64,000 bases of DNA from Streptomyces spirodelae. Its GTDB lineage: Bacteria > Actinomycetota > Actinomycetes > Streptomycetales > Streptomycetaceae. Positions 37,030-49,125 of the stretch are shown here, one piece after another. The position numbers and the translations under genes are program-made. The stretch lies in NCBI RefSeq assembly GCF_017676385.1, contig NZ_JAFFZN010000022.1, positions 1-64,000 of the forward strand, in the 5' to 3' direction. Each line of letters begins with the position of its first letter. Positions within the stretch are counted from its first letter, which is position 1. The notes under the pieces were generated by a model. That model searched no databases, was not told where the DNA came from, and worked only from the letters and a program-made list of their open reading frames with translations.

Positions 37030-37401
37030 TTACTTCTCCTTCTTGGCGCCGTAGCGGCTGCGAGCCTGCTTGCGGTTCTTGACGCCCTGCGTGTCGAGGG
37101 AGCCGCGGATGATCTTGTAGCGAACACCCGGCAGGTCCTTCACACGGCCACCGCGCACGAGCACGATGGAGTGCTCCTGCAGGTTGTGACCCTCACCCGG
37201 AATGTAGGCGGTCACCTCGATCCCGCTGGTCAGGCGCACACGGGCGACCTTGCGCAGGGCCGAGTTCGGCTTCTTCGGGGTGGTCGTGAACACGCGCGTG
37301 CAGACGCCGCGGCGCTGGGGCGAACCCTCGAGTGCGGGCGTCTTGTTCTTCTCGACCTTGTCCTGCCGGCCCTTGCGGACCAGCTGCTGGATCGTAGGCA
37401 C
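37030..37401 (-). CDS. rpsL: 30S ribosomal protein S12
   Basis: S12 monitors decoding at the A site and is the streptomycin target protein. The 123-residue product starts MPTIQQLVRKGRQDKVEKN and has TTTPKKPNSALRKVARVRL and GRVKDLPGVRYKIIRGSLD. The two Lys positions at which resistance mutations commonly arise (in PKKPNSALRK and GRVKDLPGVRY) are wild type. It is the first gene of the str operon, with a promoter about 230 bp upstream. Confidence 0.98.
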   Translation of the reverse strand: MPTIQQLVRKGRQDKVEKNKTPALEGSPQRRGVCTRVFTTTPKKPNSALRKVARVRLTSGIEVTAYIPGEGHNLQEHSIVLVRGGRVKDLPGVRYKIIRGSLDTQGVKNRKQARSRYGAKKEK

Positions 37402-37455
37402 CGTTTCTCCGGTTTCTGTGTGCCAGTCTCGGTAAAGCTAACCTGGGCCACGCCC

Positions 37456-37478
37456 GACCCACGAGGTCGGGTGTGTCG
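37456..37478 (-). promoter_or_regulatory. str-operon leader element shared with the S10 operon
   Basis: This 23-nt element, 55 bases upstream of the rpsL start, is 21/23 identical to that at 11995-12017. The hairpin formed here has a 7-bp stem (CCCGACC at 37453-37459 with GGTCGGG at 37465-37471, 5-nt loop). It lies in the transcribed leader downstream of the promoter at 37632-37660. Confidence 0.6.
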
Positions 37479-37631
37479 AAGACTGCAGATCTCCGCACAG
37501 GGCGGAAGACTTCTCCATGGTGAGAAGCATGCAGATCCCGGCGTCTCAAGCTGCGCGCACCGTCACCGCGGCTGCGGATACCGCATCCGCGGGGGACAAC
37601 AGCGCAGGGGACACCCCAGGCACAGGGATTG

Positions 37632-37660
37632 AGGGTACCTACCTCATCGGCTGGGGTCAA
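37632..37660 (-). promoter_or_regulatory. str operon promoter
   Basis: On the minus strand, TTGACC (37655-37660) and TACCCT (37632-37637) are separated by exactly 17 bp, a close match to the Streptomyces housekeeping consensus (TTGACn and TAnnnT). It would start transcription near 37625, giving a leader of about 220 nt before rpsL. Confidence 0.7.
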
Positions 37661-37783
37661 AACAAATGGACCGGCCACGATAGCGCCCCCGACCTGCGAG
37701 AAGGAAGCACCCGCAGCCTGCAGCGCACCGCAAGGGGCAGCCCCTTCCCAGCGGCACCCGGCAGCAGGCCGTATCAGGCCGTA

Positions 37784-38413
37784 TCAGGCCGCGGCGACCA
37801 GGATCAGAATCAGGGCGAGGATTCCGCCGATCGCGAGCCATCCCAGCACCAGACCGGCCATCGCCAGCCCGTCCCCCTGCTCCCCCGTCCGCCGGATCTC
37901 CGCCCTCGCCTTATGGCCGAGAATCACCGCCGGAATCGCCGTGAGCCCGTACATCGGCGTCAGCACCCCGCACACCAGCGCACCGACCGCCGACCCGTTG
38001 GTACGCGGCGGAGGCGCGGGCAGGAACGTGCGGGGCACCACCGGATACGCCGGCTGCGGCGCCGGCATCGGCACCGGCCCCTGCGGCAGATCCGCGATGA
38101 GCATGTTCAGCTCCGCGTACGTCTGCGCCTGCGAGGCCCGCGCCAGCCGCTGCTCGTACTCCTCCTGACCCAGCCGGCCCTCGCTGAAGCCCGCTTTGAG
38201 CACATCGATCGCCCGCTCGCGGTCCGTGTGCGAGGCGCGCATCCCCGCGATCTGTGGCTGCAGCTGGCCCTGGCTCTGCACCTGGCCCTGTCCCTGGATC
38301 TGCCCCGGCCCCAGGCCCGGAACCGGGCTCGGACCCGGACCCGGGCCCGGGCTCGGAAAGCCGCCCTGCCCCTGCCCCGGGACACCCCCGGTGTTCCACG
38401 GTCCGTACGCCAC
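37784..38413 (-). CDS. DUF1707/DUF4190 membrane protein
   Basis: The 209-residue product has a Pro/Gly/Gln-rich N-terminus (residues about 8-55), then a DUF1707 domain at about 55-110 (MRASHTDRERAIDVLKAGFSEGRLGQEEYEQRLARASQAQTYAELN), a short linker, and a DUF4190 two-helix membrane domain at the C-terminus (GSAVGALVCGVLTPMYGLTAIPAVILG, GLVLGWLAIGGILALILILV). The GTG start follows GGGAGG. Function is unknown. It is transcribed away from rpoC toward the str promoter region. Confidence 0.85.
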   Translation of the reverse strand: MAYGPWNTGGVPGQGQGGFPSPGPGPGPSPVPGLGPGQIQGQGQVQSQGQLQPQIAGMRASHTDRERAIDVLKAGFSEGRLGQEEYEQRLARASQAQTYAELNMLIADLPQGPVPMPAPQPAYPVVPRTFLPAPPPRTNGSAVGALVCGVLTPMYGLTAIPAVILGHKARAEIRRTGEQGDGLAMAGLVLGWLAIGGILALILILVAAA

Positions 38414-38505
38414 CGGCCCCCACCTCCCAGCTCACTTGCCGTCACCCTCCATCATCCATGACGCGGGCCGTCTGTGACCGGTTCGCCCCCCTGCGAATAC
38501 GACCG

Positions 38506-38538
38506 CGGGGCGGTCACCCGTACTGGGTGACCGCCCCG
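38506..38538 (-). terminator. rpoBC terminator
   Basis: A 14-bp perfect stem (CGGGGCGGTCACCC at 38506-38519 with its complement at 38525-38538) with a GTACT loop lies 17 bp after the rpoC stop on the minus strand. It is the probable end of the rpoBC transcript. Confidence 0.8.
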
Positions 38539-38555
38539 TGGCTCAGGTGCGGGAC

Positions 38556-42455
<3,900 letters not shown>

Positions 42456-42550
42456 TCTCGTCAATCCCTCTCAGGGTCGTATGTCAATGGTCTGAACGGG
42501 TCGCGGGGCTGGCCGGGGCGGACGCGGGACGCTCGCCCCGGCCGACTCCG

Positions 42551-45500
42551 TCAGACCTCTTCGACGCTGCTCGGCTCGCGCCGGGACAGGTCGATTCCGA
42601 GCTCCTCCGCAGCGCGGAAGACGTCCTCGTCGGTGTCGCGCATCTCGATCGACATACCGTCCGAGGACAGCACCTCGACGTTGAGACAGAGCGACTGCAT
42701 CTCCTTGATCAGCACCTTGAAGGACTCGGGGATGCCCGGCTCGGGGATGTTCTCGCCCTTGACGATGGCCTCGTAGACCTTCACGCGGCCGGTGACGTCG
42801 TCGGACTTGATGGTGAGCAGCTCCTGCAGTGCGTACGCGGCGCCGTACGCCTCCAGGGCCCACACCTCCATCTCGCCGAAGCGCTGGCCACCGAACTGGG
42901 CCTTACCACCCAGCGGCTGCTGGGTGATCATGCTGTACGGGCCGGTCGAACGGGCGTGCAGCTTGTCGTCGACCAGGTGGTGCAGCTTGAGGATGTACAT
43001 GTACCCGACCGAGATCGGGTCCGGGAACGGCTCGCCGGAACGGCCGTCGAACAGCTTCGCCTTGCCGGAGGGCTGGACCATGCGGTCGCCGTCCCGGTTG
43101 GGCAGCGTGGCCTCGAACAGACCGGCGATCTCGTCCTCACGGGCACCGTCGAAGACCGGCGTGGCCACGTTGGTCTTCGGCGCCACGTCGTCCGCGCCGA
43201 TCGCCTGGAGGCGCTGCATCCACTCCTCGGAGCCCTCGACCTTCCAGCCCTGGGAGGCCAGCCAGCCCAGGTGGATCTCCAGGACCTGGCCGGGGTTCAT
43301 CCGGGAGGGGACACCCAGCGGGTTGAGGATCACGTCGACCGGGGTGCCGTCCTCCAGGAACGGCATGTCCTCGACCGGCAGGATCTTCGAGATGACGCCC
43401 TTGTTGCCGTGCCGACCGGCGAGCTTGTCACCGTCGGTGATCTTGCGCTTCTGCGCGACGTAGACGCGCACCAGCTGGTTGACGCCCGGAGGCAGCTCGT
43501 CGCCCTCCTCGCGGTCGAAGACGCGGACGCCGATGACCTTGCCGGTCTCGCCGTGCGGCACCTTCAGCGAGGTGTCACGGACCTCACGCGCCTTCTCACC
43601 GAAGATCGCGCGCAGCAGCCGCTCCTCGGGGGTCAGCTCGGTCTCACCCTTCGGGGTGACCTTGCCGACCAGGATGTCGCCCGCCTCGACCTCGGCGCCG
43701 ATGCGGATGATGCCGCGCTCGTCGAGGTCGGCCAGGACCTCCTCGGAGACGTTCGGGATGTCCCGGGTGATCTCCTCGGGGCCGAGCTTGGTGTCACGGG
43801 CGTCGACCTCGTGCTCCTCGATGTGGATCGAGGAGAGGACGTCGTCCTGCACCAAGCGCTGGGACAGGATGATCGCGTCCTCGTAGTTGTAGCCCTCCCA
43901 CGGCATGAAGGCCACGAGCAGGTTCTTGCCGAGCGCCATCTCACCTTCGTCGGTGGACGGGCCGTCGGCCAGCACCTGGCCCTCGATGACGCGCGCTCCC
44001 TCGTCCACGAGCACCTTCTGGTTGAAGGAGGTGCCCTGGTTGGAGCGGGTGAACTTGGCGACGCGGTAGGTGGTGTACGTGCCGTCGTCGTTGGCCACCG
44101 TGATGTAGTCGGCGGAGACCTCCTGGACGACACCGTCCTTCTCGGCCTTGATGACGTCACCGGCGTCGACCGCGCAGCGGTACTCCATACCGGTGCCGAC
44201 CAGCGGCGCCTCGGCCTTGATGAGCGGCACTGCCTGCCGCATCATGTTCGACCCCATCAGCGCGCGGTTGGCGTCGTCGTGCTCCAGGAACGGAATCATG
44301 GCCGTGGCCACCGACACCATCTGGCGCGGCGAGACGTCCATGTAGTCCACGTCGTCGCCCGGGATCAGGTCGACCTCGCCGCCACGGCGGCGGACCAGCA
44401 CCCGGTCCTCGGCGAACCGCATCTCCTCGGTGAGGGGCGCGTTCGCCTGGGCGATCACGAAGCGGTCTTCCTCGTCGGCCGTGAGGTAGTGCACCTCGTC
44501 GGTGACGGTGCCGTCGACGACCTTGCGGTAGGGCGTCTCGACGAAGCCGAAGGGGTTCACCCGGCCGTAGGAGGCCAGCGAACCGATCAGACCGATGTTC
44601 GGTCCTTCCGGCGTCTCGATCGGGCACATCCGGCCGTAGTGCGAGGGGTGCACGTCACGGACCTCGAAGCCGGCCCGCTCACGGCTCAGACCACCCGGGC
44701 CCAGCGCGTTGAGGCGGCGCTTGTGGGTGAGACCCGAGATCGGGTTCGTCTGGTCCATGAACTGGGACAGCTGGCTGGTGCCGAAGAACTCCTTGATGGA
44801 GGCGACGACCGGCCGGATGTTGATCAGCGTCTGCGGCGTGATCGCCTCGACGTCCTGCGTGGTCATCCGCTCGCGGACGACACGCTCCATACGCGCAAGA
44901 CCGGTGCGCACCTGGTTCTGGATCAGCTCGCCGACGTTGCGCAGACGGCGGTTGCCGAAGTGGTCGATGTCGTCGGTCTCGATGACGATCGTGTCGCCCT
45001 CGGCGGAGGTCGACTCGGTCTCACCCGCGTGCAGCTTCACCAGGTACTTGATCGTGGCGATGATGTCGGCGTTGGTCAGCACGCCGGAGTCCAGCGGCTC
45101 GTTGCCGCCGAGCTTCTTGTTGATCTTGTACCGGCCGACCTTGGCGAGGTCGTAGCGCTTCGGGTTGAAGTAGAGGTTCTCCAGCAGCGTCTGCGCGGCC
45201 TCACGCGTCGGCGGCTCGCCCGGACGCAGCTTGCGGTAGATGTCCAGCAGCGCGTCGTCCTGGCCCTGGGTGTGGTCCTTCTCCAGGGTGGCGCGCATCG
45301 ACTCGTACTGGCCGAACTCCTCGAGGATCTGGTCGTTCGTCCAGCCGAGGGCCTTGAGCAGCACGGTCACGGACTGCTTGCGCTTGCGGTCGATACGGAC
45401 ACCGACCATGTCGCGCTTGTCGATCTCCATCTCCAGCCAGGCACCCCGGGAGGGGATGATCTTGGCGGAGTAGATGTCCTTGTCGGACGTCTTGTCGATG

Positions 45501-46033
45501 GAGCTGTCGAAGTAGACACCCGGCGAGCGGACGAGCTGCGTGACGACGACACGCTCGGTGCCGTTGATCACGAAGGTGCCCTTGTCGGTCATGAGCGGGA
45601 AGTCGCCCATGAAGACCGTCTGGGACTTGATCTCACCGGTCTCGTTGTTGGTGAACTCGGCCGTGACGAAGAGCGGAGCCGCGTACGTGAAGTCGCGCTC
45701 CTTGCACTCGTCGATCGAGTTCTTGGGGGGCTCGAAGCGGTGATCGCGGAAGGTCAGCGACATCGACCCGGAGAAGTCCTCGATCGGGGAGATCTCCTCG
45801 AAGATCTCCTCCAGACCGGACTTGGTGGGGACGTCCTGTCCACTGTCCAGCGCGGCCTCGACGCGAGCCTTCCAGGCGTCGTTGCCGAGCAGCCAGTCAA
45901 AGCTCTCGGTCTGGAGCGCGAGAAGGTTCGGAACCTCAAGGGGCTCCTTGATCTTCGCAAAAGAGATACGCAGCGGGGCAGTGCTGGCGCCGTTGTTCGA
46001 ATTGGCAGTCGAGGCAGTGCGCGAGGCGGCCAA
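42551..46033 (-). CDS. rpoB: RNA polymerase subunit beta
   Basis: The 1160-residue beta subunit starts at TTG (LAASRTAS...), seven bases after GGAAGGA; the in-frame upstream ATG region lacks a site. All beta domains are present, including GRMCPIETPEGPNIGLIGSLA and KLAGRHGNKGVISKI. In the rifampicin-resistance region, residues 418-444 read like the genus except for Ile at residue 432 (E. coli 521, normally Leu) and Asn at residue 442 (E. coli 531, normally Ser). The codon is AAC, antisense GTT at 44708-44710. The other key positions (equivalents of Q513, D516, H526, R529) are wild type. Confidence 0.98.
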   Translation of the reverse strand: MAASRTASTANSNNGASTAPLRISFAKIKEPLEVPNLLALQTESFDWLLGNDAWKARVEAALDSGQDVPTKSGLEEIFEEISPIEDFSGSMSLTFRDHRFEPPKNSIDECKERDFTYAAPLFVTAEFTNNETGEIKSQTVFMGDFPLMTDKGTFVINGTERVVVTQLVRSPGVYFDSSIDKTSDKDIYSAKIIPSRGAWLEMEIDKRDMVGVRIDRKRKQSVTVLLKALGWTNDQILEEFGQYESMRATLEKDHTQGQDDALLDIYRKLRPGEPPTREAAQTLLENLYFNPKRYDLAKVGRYKINKKLGGNEPLDSGVLTNADIIATIKYLVKLHAGETESTSAEGDTIVIETDDIDHFGNRRLRNVGELIQNQVRTGLARMERVVRERMTTQDVEAITPQTLINIRPVVASIKEFFGTSQLSQFMDQTNPISGLTHKRRLNALGPGGLSRERAGFEVRDVHPSHYGRMCPIETPEGPNIGLIGSLASYGRVNPFGFVETPYRKVVDGTVTDEVHYLTADEEDRFVIAQANAPLTEEMRFAEDRVLVRRRGGEVDLIPGDDVDYMDVSPRQMVSVATAMIPFLEHDDANRALMGSNMMRQAVPLIKAEAPLVGTGMEYRCAVDAGDVIKAEKDGVVQEVSADYITVANDDGTYTTYRVAKFTRSNQGTSFNQKVLVDEGARVIEGQVLADGPSTDEGEMALGKNLLVAFMPWEGYNYEDAIILSQRLVQDDVLSSIHIEEHEVDARDTKLGPEEITRDIPNVSEEVLADLDERGIIRIGAEVEAGDILVGKVTPKGETELTPEERLLRAIFGEKAREVRDTSLKVPHGETGKVIGVRVFDREEGDELPPGVNQLVRVYVAQKRKITDGDKLAGRHGNKGVISKILPVEDMPFLEDGTPVDVILNPLGVPSRMNPGQVLEIHLGWLASQGWKVEGSEEWMQRLQAIGADDVAPKTNVATPVFDGAREDEIAGLFEATLPNRDGDRMVQPSGKAKLFDGRSGEPFPDPISVGYMYILKLHHLVDDKLHARSTGPYSMITQQPLGGKAQFGGQRFGEMEVWALEAYGAAYALQELLTIKSDDVTGRVKVYEAIVKGENIPEPGIPESFKVLIKEMQSLCLNVEVLSSDGMSIEMRDTDEDVFRAAEELGIDLSRREPSSVEEV

Positions 46034-46125
46034 GAGGGGGTCCTTCCGAGGGCTCGGACTCTCTACACGCATACCGGTGCCCCTGGTGACGGGCAGGGGG
46101 CAGCTAATAGGCAGCGCAAAGGGTC

Positions 46126-46154
46126 AGTGTAGCCACAAGGCCCACTGATGTCCA
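46126..46154 (-). promoter_or_regulatory. rpoB promoter
   Basis: Minus-strand TGGACA (46149-46154) and TACACT (46126-46131) are exactly 17 bp apart, a good housekeeping match. The start would be near 46119, giving a leader of about 85 nt before the rpoB TTG. A separate rpoB promoter in this gap is consistent with what is known for Streptomyces. Confidence 0.65.
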
Positions 46155-46449
46155 GAAAGGATTACGGGAAACCGGCTCACGCCCCGGTCTCCACCTCCTG
46201 CGATTGTTCTTCTCGTTTCCGCCCCCGTCCCCAGCGGCCTCGATACGCCGGGGAGGACGTGTGTGCTGCGGCCCGTCGTGTCTGCCGCAACCATTCCCGC
46301 TTCGTCGCCGATCCATGCCTCGGAGTCCGGATCGATGTGACGACGCGTCCCGAGAATTGCGCGCTGTGTGCCGTTCGTCAAGGCCCCCAGGAGCAACGAA
46401 GATCACCATACCCGCCGTCGCCCACTCAGGGCGCGACCGTCCAGCAACG

Positions 46450-46487
46450 GCGAAGGGCGACCACCCGTCTGGGTGATCGCCCTTCGC
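46450..46487 (-). terminator. hairpin between rplL and rpoB (attenuator or terminator)
   Basis: The arms at 46450-46466 and 46471-46487 (core GCGAAGGGCGA) form a 17-bp stem with one wobble pair and a GTCT/AGAC-type 4-nt loop. It lies 111 bases beyond the rplL stop in the direction of transcription. It may limit readthrough from rplJL into rpoBC, in line with the attenuator known at this position in E. coli. Confidence 0.6.
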
Positions 46488-46597
46488 GGTACGGCTACCC
46501 GCGCGGGGTAGCCCGCGGTTCACCGCGATGACTCCGCGGCCCGGCGGCCCTACGAGGAAGCCGCCGTACCGGGAGCCGATGACTCATCGAGTCAGGG

Positions 46598-46987
46598 TCA
46601 CTTGACCTCGACCGAGGCGCCGGCGCCCTCGAGGGACTCCTTGGCCTTGTCGGCGGCGTCCTTGGCGACCTTCTCGAGGACCGGCTTCGGGGTGCCGTCC
46701 ACGAGCTCCTTGGCCTCCTTCAGACCCAGCGAGGTCAGCTCACGCACGACCTTGATGACCTGGATCTTCTTGTCGCCGGCGCCGGTCAGGATGACGTCGA
46801 ACTCGTCCTGCTCGGGCTCGGCCTCGGCGGCGGCAGCGCCGCCACCCGGGGCTGCGACGACGGCGGCGGCCGGGGCAGCGGCCTCGACGTCGAACTTCTC
46901 CTCGAACTTCTTCACGAAGTCCGACAGCTCGATGAGGGTCATCTCCTCGAACTGGGCAAGCAGTTCGTCCTGGCTGAGCTTCGCCAT
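46598..46987 (-). CDS. rplL: 50S ribosomal protein L7/L12
   Basis: L7/L12 is the acidic stalk protein that recruits translation factors. The product is 129 residues, with an N-terminal dimerisation domain (DELLAQFEEMTLIELSDFVKKFEEKF), an Ala/Gly hinge at about 35-58, and the C-terminal domain (KIQVIKVVRELTSLGLKEAKELVDGTPKPVLEKV). It lies 133 bp downstream of rplJ. Confidence 0.98.
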   Translation of the reverse strand: MAKLSQDELLAQFEEMTLIELSDFVKKFEEKFDVEAAAPAAAVVAAPGGGAAAAEAEPEQDEFDVILTGAGDKKIQVIKVVRELTSLGLKEAKELVDGTPKPVLEKVAKDAADKAKESLEGAGASVEVK

Positions 46988-47120
46988 GGTTGTGGTCCTT
47001 CCACTTCAGTCGGCTGGTGCCGGATCAATATGTCGGCGGGCTTACGGCCCGCTGTGACCGAGTACCGTCGGTTACCGGTCCGGCCGGTCACCCGCGCCTG
47101 CGGGCCACCGGGGACGGCAC

Positions 47121-47693
47121 TTACTCGGACTCGGTCTCGGCGGGAGCCGTGGTGTCGGCACCGCCCTGCTCTTCGACCTTGCTGCGAAGCGCGTCCGCGG
47201 TGCGGACGAACTTCGAGAGCGGGGCCTGGAAGGTCGCCGCGGCCTTGGCCATGGACGCCTTCATGCCACCGGCCAGCTTGGCGAGCAGCACCTCACGGGA
47301 CTCGAGGTCCGCGAGCTTCTTGAGGTCGTCGGCGCCGTACAGCGCGCCGTCGACGATGCCGCCCTTGATCACGAGGGCGGGGTTCTCCTTGGCGAAGTCA
47401 CGGAGACCCTTCGCCGCCTCGACCGGGTCACCGGTCACGAAGGCGACAGCCGAGGAGCCCGTCAGGAACTCGTCGAGCTCGTTGATCCCGGCCTCCTTGG
47501 CCGCGATCTTGGTCAGCGTGTTCTTCACCACTCGGTACTGAGCGTTGTCACCGAGCGCACGGCGCAGCTCCTTGAGCTGGGCCACGGAGAGTCCGGTGTA
47601 CGCGGTGACCACAGCGGCGTTCGAGCCACGGAACTTGTCCGTGATCTCGTTGACGGCTGCGATCTTGTCGGGAGCGATCTGGTCCCTCGCCAT
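47121..47693 (-). CDS. rplJ: 50S ribosomal protein L10
   Basis: L10 anchors L7/L12 to the ribosome and, with it, represses its own operon by binding the leader. The 190-residue product starts MARDQIAPDKIAAVNEI after GGAAGGAGG. It has the conserved ELRRALGDNAQYRVVKNTLTKIAA and C-terminal helix (KVEEQGGADTTAPAETESE tail). A longer frame upstream overlaps the leader and is not coding. Confidence 0.97.
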   Translation of the reverse strand: MARDQIAPDKIAAVNEITDKFRGSNAAVVTAYTGLSVAQLKELRRALGDNAQYRVVKNTLTKIAAKEAGINELDEFLTGSSAVAFVTGDPVEAAKGLRDFAKENPALVIKGGIVDGALYGADDLKKLADLESREVLLAKLAGGMKASMAKAAATFQAPLSKFVRTADALRSKVEEQGGADTTAPAETESE

Positions 47694-47699
47694 GGGCCT

Positions 47700-47908
47700 C
47701 GGCCTCCTTCCGGGTGATGAGGACCGCTCGGAAGGGGCGAACACAACAAACGCCCCAGCGCAGGCGCATGGGGCGTGGACTCGACCGGAGTGCATGCCGC
47801 ACCTCGGGAGTTCTTCCTCATTCACCTGCGCGGGTCGTCCGCAGCGAGCGGATCCTTCGGCCGTCGGCGCTCTGTGTGCGCACGACGACGACCAGCGGTC
47901 TTTGGCTT
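47700..47908 (-). promoter_or_regulatory. L10 leader (autoregulatory)
   Basis: This transcribed leader of about 210 nt contains AAAGACCGCTGGTCGTCGTC, a sequence I recognise from L10 leaders, and ends with AGGTGAATGAGGAAG and a hairpin GGGGCG...CGCCCC before the rplJ ribosome site. Family knowledge: L10(L12)4 binds this type of leader and represses translation of rplJL. Confidence 0.75.
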
Positions 47909-47915
47909 CGTAAGG

Positions 47916-47945
47916 AGATTACGCGAAGGGGCCCGGGACCGGCAA
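47916..47945 (-). promoter_or_regulatory. rplJL promoter, overlapping the upstream terminator
   Basis: TTGCCG (47940-47945) and TAATCT (47916-47921) are 18 bp apart on the minus strand. The -35 hexamer falls in the loop and arm of the hairpin at 47929-47961, so the promoter is nested in the terminator of the lipoprotein gene. The start would be near 47908, just at the beginning of the L10 leader. Confidence 0.55.
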
Positions 47946-47961
47946 ATCCGGTCCCGGGCCC
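47929..47961 (-). terminator. terminator of the lipoprotein gene
   Basis: A 14-bp perfect GC stem (GGGCCCGGGACCGG at 47929-47942 with its complement at 47948-47961, CAAAT loop) lies about 100 bases after the stop of the lipoprotein gene and directly upstream of the rplJ promoter elements. Confidence 0.75.
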
Positions 47962-48061
47962 TGGAGCCTGTGCGGGCGCAACGCGCCAGTGCGACTGCGC
48001 GGGTGCGCGGGTGCGCCGGTGCAACACGCCTGCGGCGCGCTCGCGGGGCGCGGCTCGCGGC

Positions 48062-48925
48062 TCAGCTGAGGCTGTTGCCACCCATCGCGGCAGCGGCGTC
48101 CGTCGTCTCCCCGGCGGGCGGAGCCTCAACCGTCACCGTGGTGCCGTAGTCGGTGTAGAAGTTGGTGGCGTCCACGCTCGTCGCACCGTCGGTGCTCTTG
48201 GCCACCTCGCGCTTCTTGACCAGCAGGTCGTCCTGATCGATCCACAGATCGATCTTCTCCTTCTTCAGACCCTGCTGCTTGAACTGCCGCTCCAGCGCCT
48301 GCAGGTCGCTCTCGGAGAGGTCCTTCGACTGCATCCGGGTCAGCTCGGAGACGGATATCGTGCCCGAGTAGTGCGTGGTCTTCTTGCCGCGGACCGTCTC
48401 GGTGCCGAGCGCCTTGACCTTGCCCGAGGCCAGTACCAGCTGGACCGAGCGCGCCGGGTTGTTGTTCTGCATCTGGTCCTTGAGCATGGCGCCCGAGGCG
48501 CCGCCCTTCTCGGCCAGTGTGTCGTAGTCGTACTTCATCCACTTCTTGCCGCCGGGGGCACCGGTGGCGGGCGCGACGTACATCGCGTCGGGCAGGTAGA
48601 TCGCCTTCGCCTGGCCGCCCGTGCCCATGGTGAGGTCGGCCTGGCCCTTCATACCGCCACCGGACCAGTCGAAGGCGCCCTTCATGCTGGTGTTCATGGT
48701 GCGGCCCTGGGCCGTCTGCTTGTTGACGCCCTCGACCTTGGCAGAGTTCTGCTTGTCCGTGGCCGTCGACGCCTTCTTCAGGGCCGCGAGGGCGCTCTGG
48801 ACGGGCGAGTCGCCGCCCTTGGCGCTGTTGTCGCCACCGCCCCCCGACTTCTCGCTGCCGCACGCCGTCAGGCCCGCCATCAGCGCGATTCCCGCCGCAG
48901 CCGCGGCCAACCTGGTGTTCCGCAT
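48062..48925 (-). CDS. lipoprotein (LppX/LprG-like, DUF6612-type)
   Basis: The 287-residue product begins MRNTRLAAAAAGIALMAGL, a lipoprotein signal with lipobox LTAC (Cys at about residue 22), then a Gly/Ser/Asp-rich linker and a beta-rich domain (LYLPDAMYVAP-like, GKKTTHYSGTISVSEL, KEKIDLWIDQDDLLVKKR). It is therefore a membrane-anchored extracytoplasmic protein. Family relatives bind hydrophobic ligands or couple to lipid export, but the ligand is unknown here. The ATG follows GGGGGAG. It sits between rplA and rplJ, splitting the usual rplKA-rplJL order. Confidence 0.87.
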   Translation of the reverse strand: MRNTRLAAAAAGIALMAGLTACGSEKSGGGGDNSAKGGDSPVQSALAALKKASTATDKQNSAKVEGVNKQTAQGRTMNTSMKGAFDWSGGGMKGQADLTMGTGGQAKAIYLPDAMYVAPATGAPGGKKWMKYDYDTLAEKGGASGAMLKDQMQNNNPARSVQLVLASGKVKALGTETVRGKKTTHYSGTISVSELTRMQSKDLSESDLQALERQFKQQGLKKEKIDLWIDQDDLLVKKREVAKSTDGATSVDATNFYTDYGTTVTVEAPPAGETTDAAAAMGGNSLS

Positions 48926-49059
48926 GGGACTCCCCCTCGTTGTGGGCGGGCCCACCCTGGGCCCCCGTGTTCACCGGCACCTTATGCAACGTCGTAGACG
49001 ACGCAACCACTGGGAGGGGTTCCCGAGCGGTAGCGGCGAAACCCCCGTACGGAAACGGC

Positions 49060-49103
49060 GAAGGCCGGTGCCCACCCCGTGCGGGGCGGGCACCGGCCTT
49101 CGG
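49060..49103 (-). terminator. terminator of rplK-rplA
   Basis: The 15-bp stem (arms CGAAGGCCGGTGCCC at 49060-49074 and complement at 49089-49103) with an inner CCCCG/CGGGG stem begins about 23 bases after the rplA stop on the minus strand. Confidence 0.8.
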
Positions 49104-49125
49104 GCGCCTGCGGGCCGGTCGCGGA

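Larger units (their letters stand above)
46034..46597. other. rplL-rpoB intergenic region
   Basis: This 564-bp gap has no gene. It holds, in transcription order on the minus strand, a GCTACCC/GGGTAGC hairpin (46494-46512), a strong 17-bp hairpin (46450-46487), about 300 bases with no recognised element, the rpoB promoter (46126-46154) and the rpoB leader. Confidence 0.6.
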
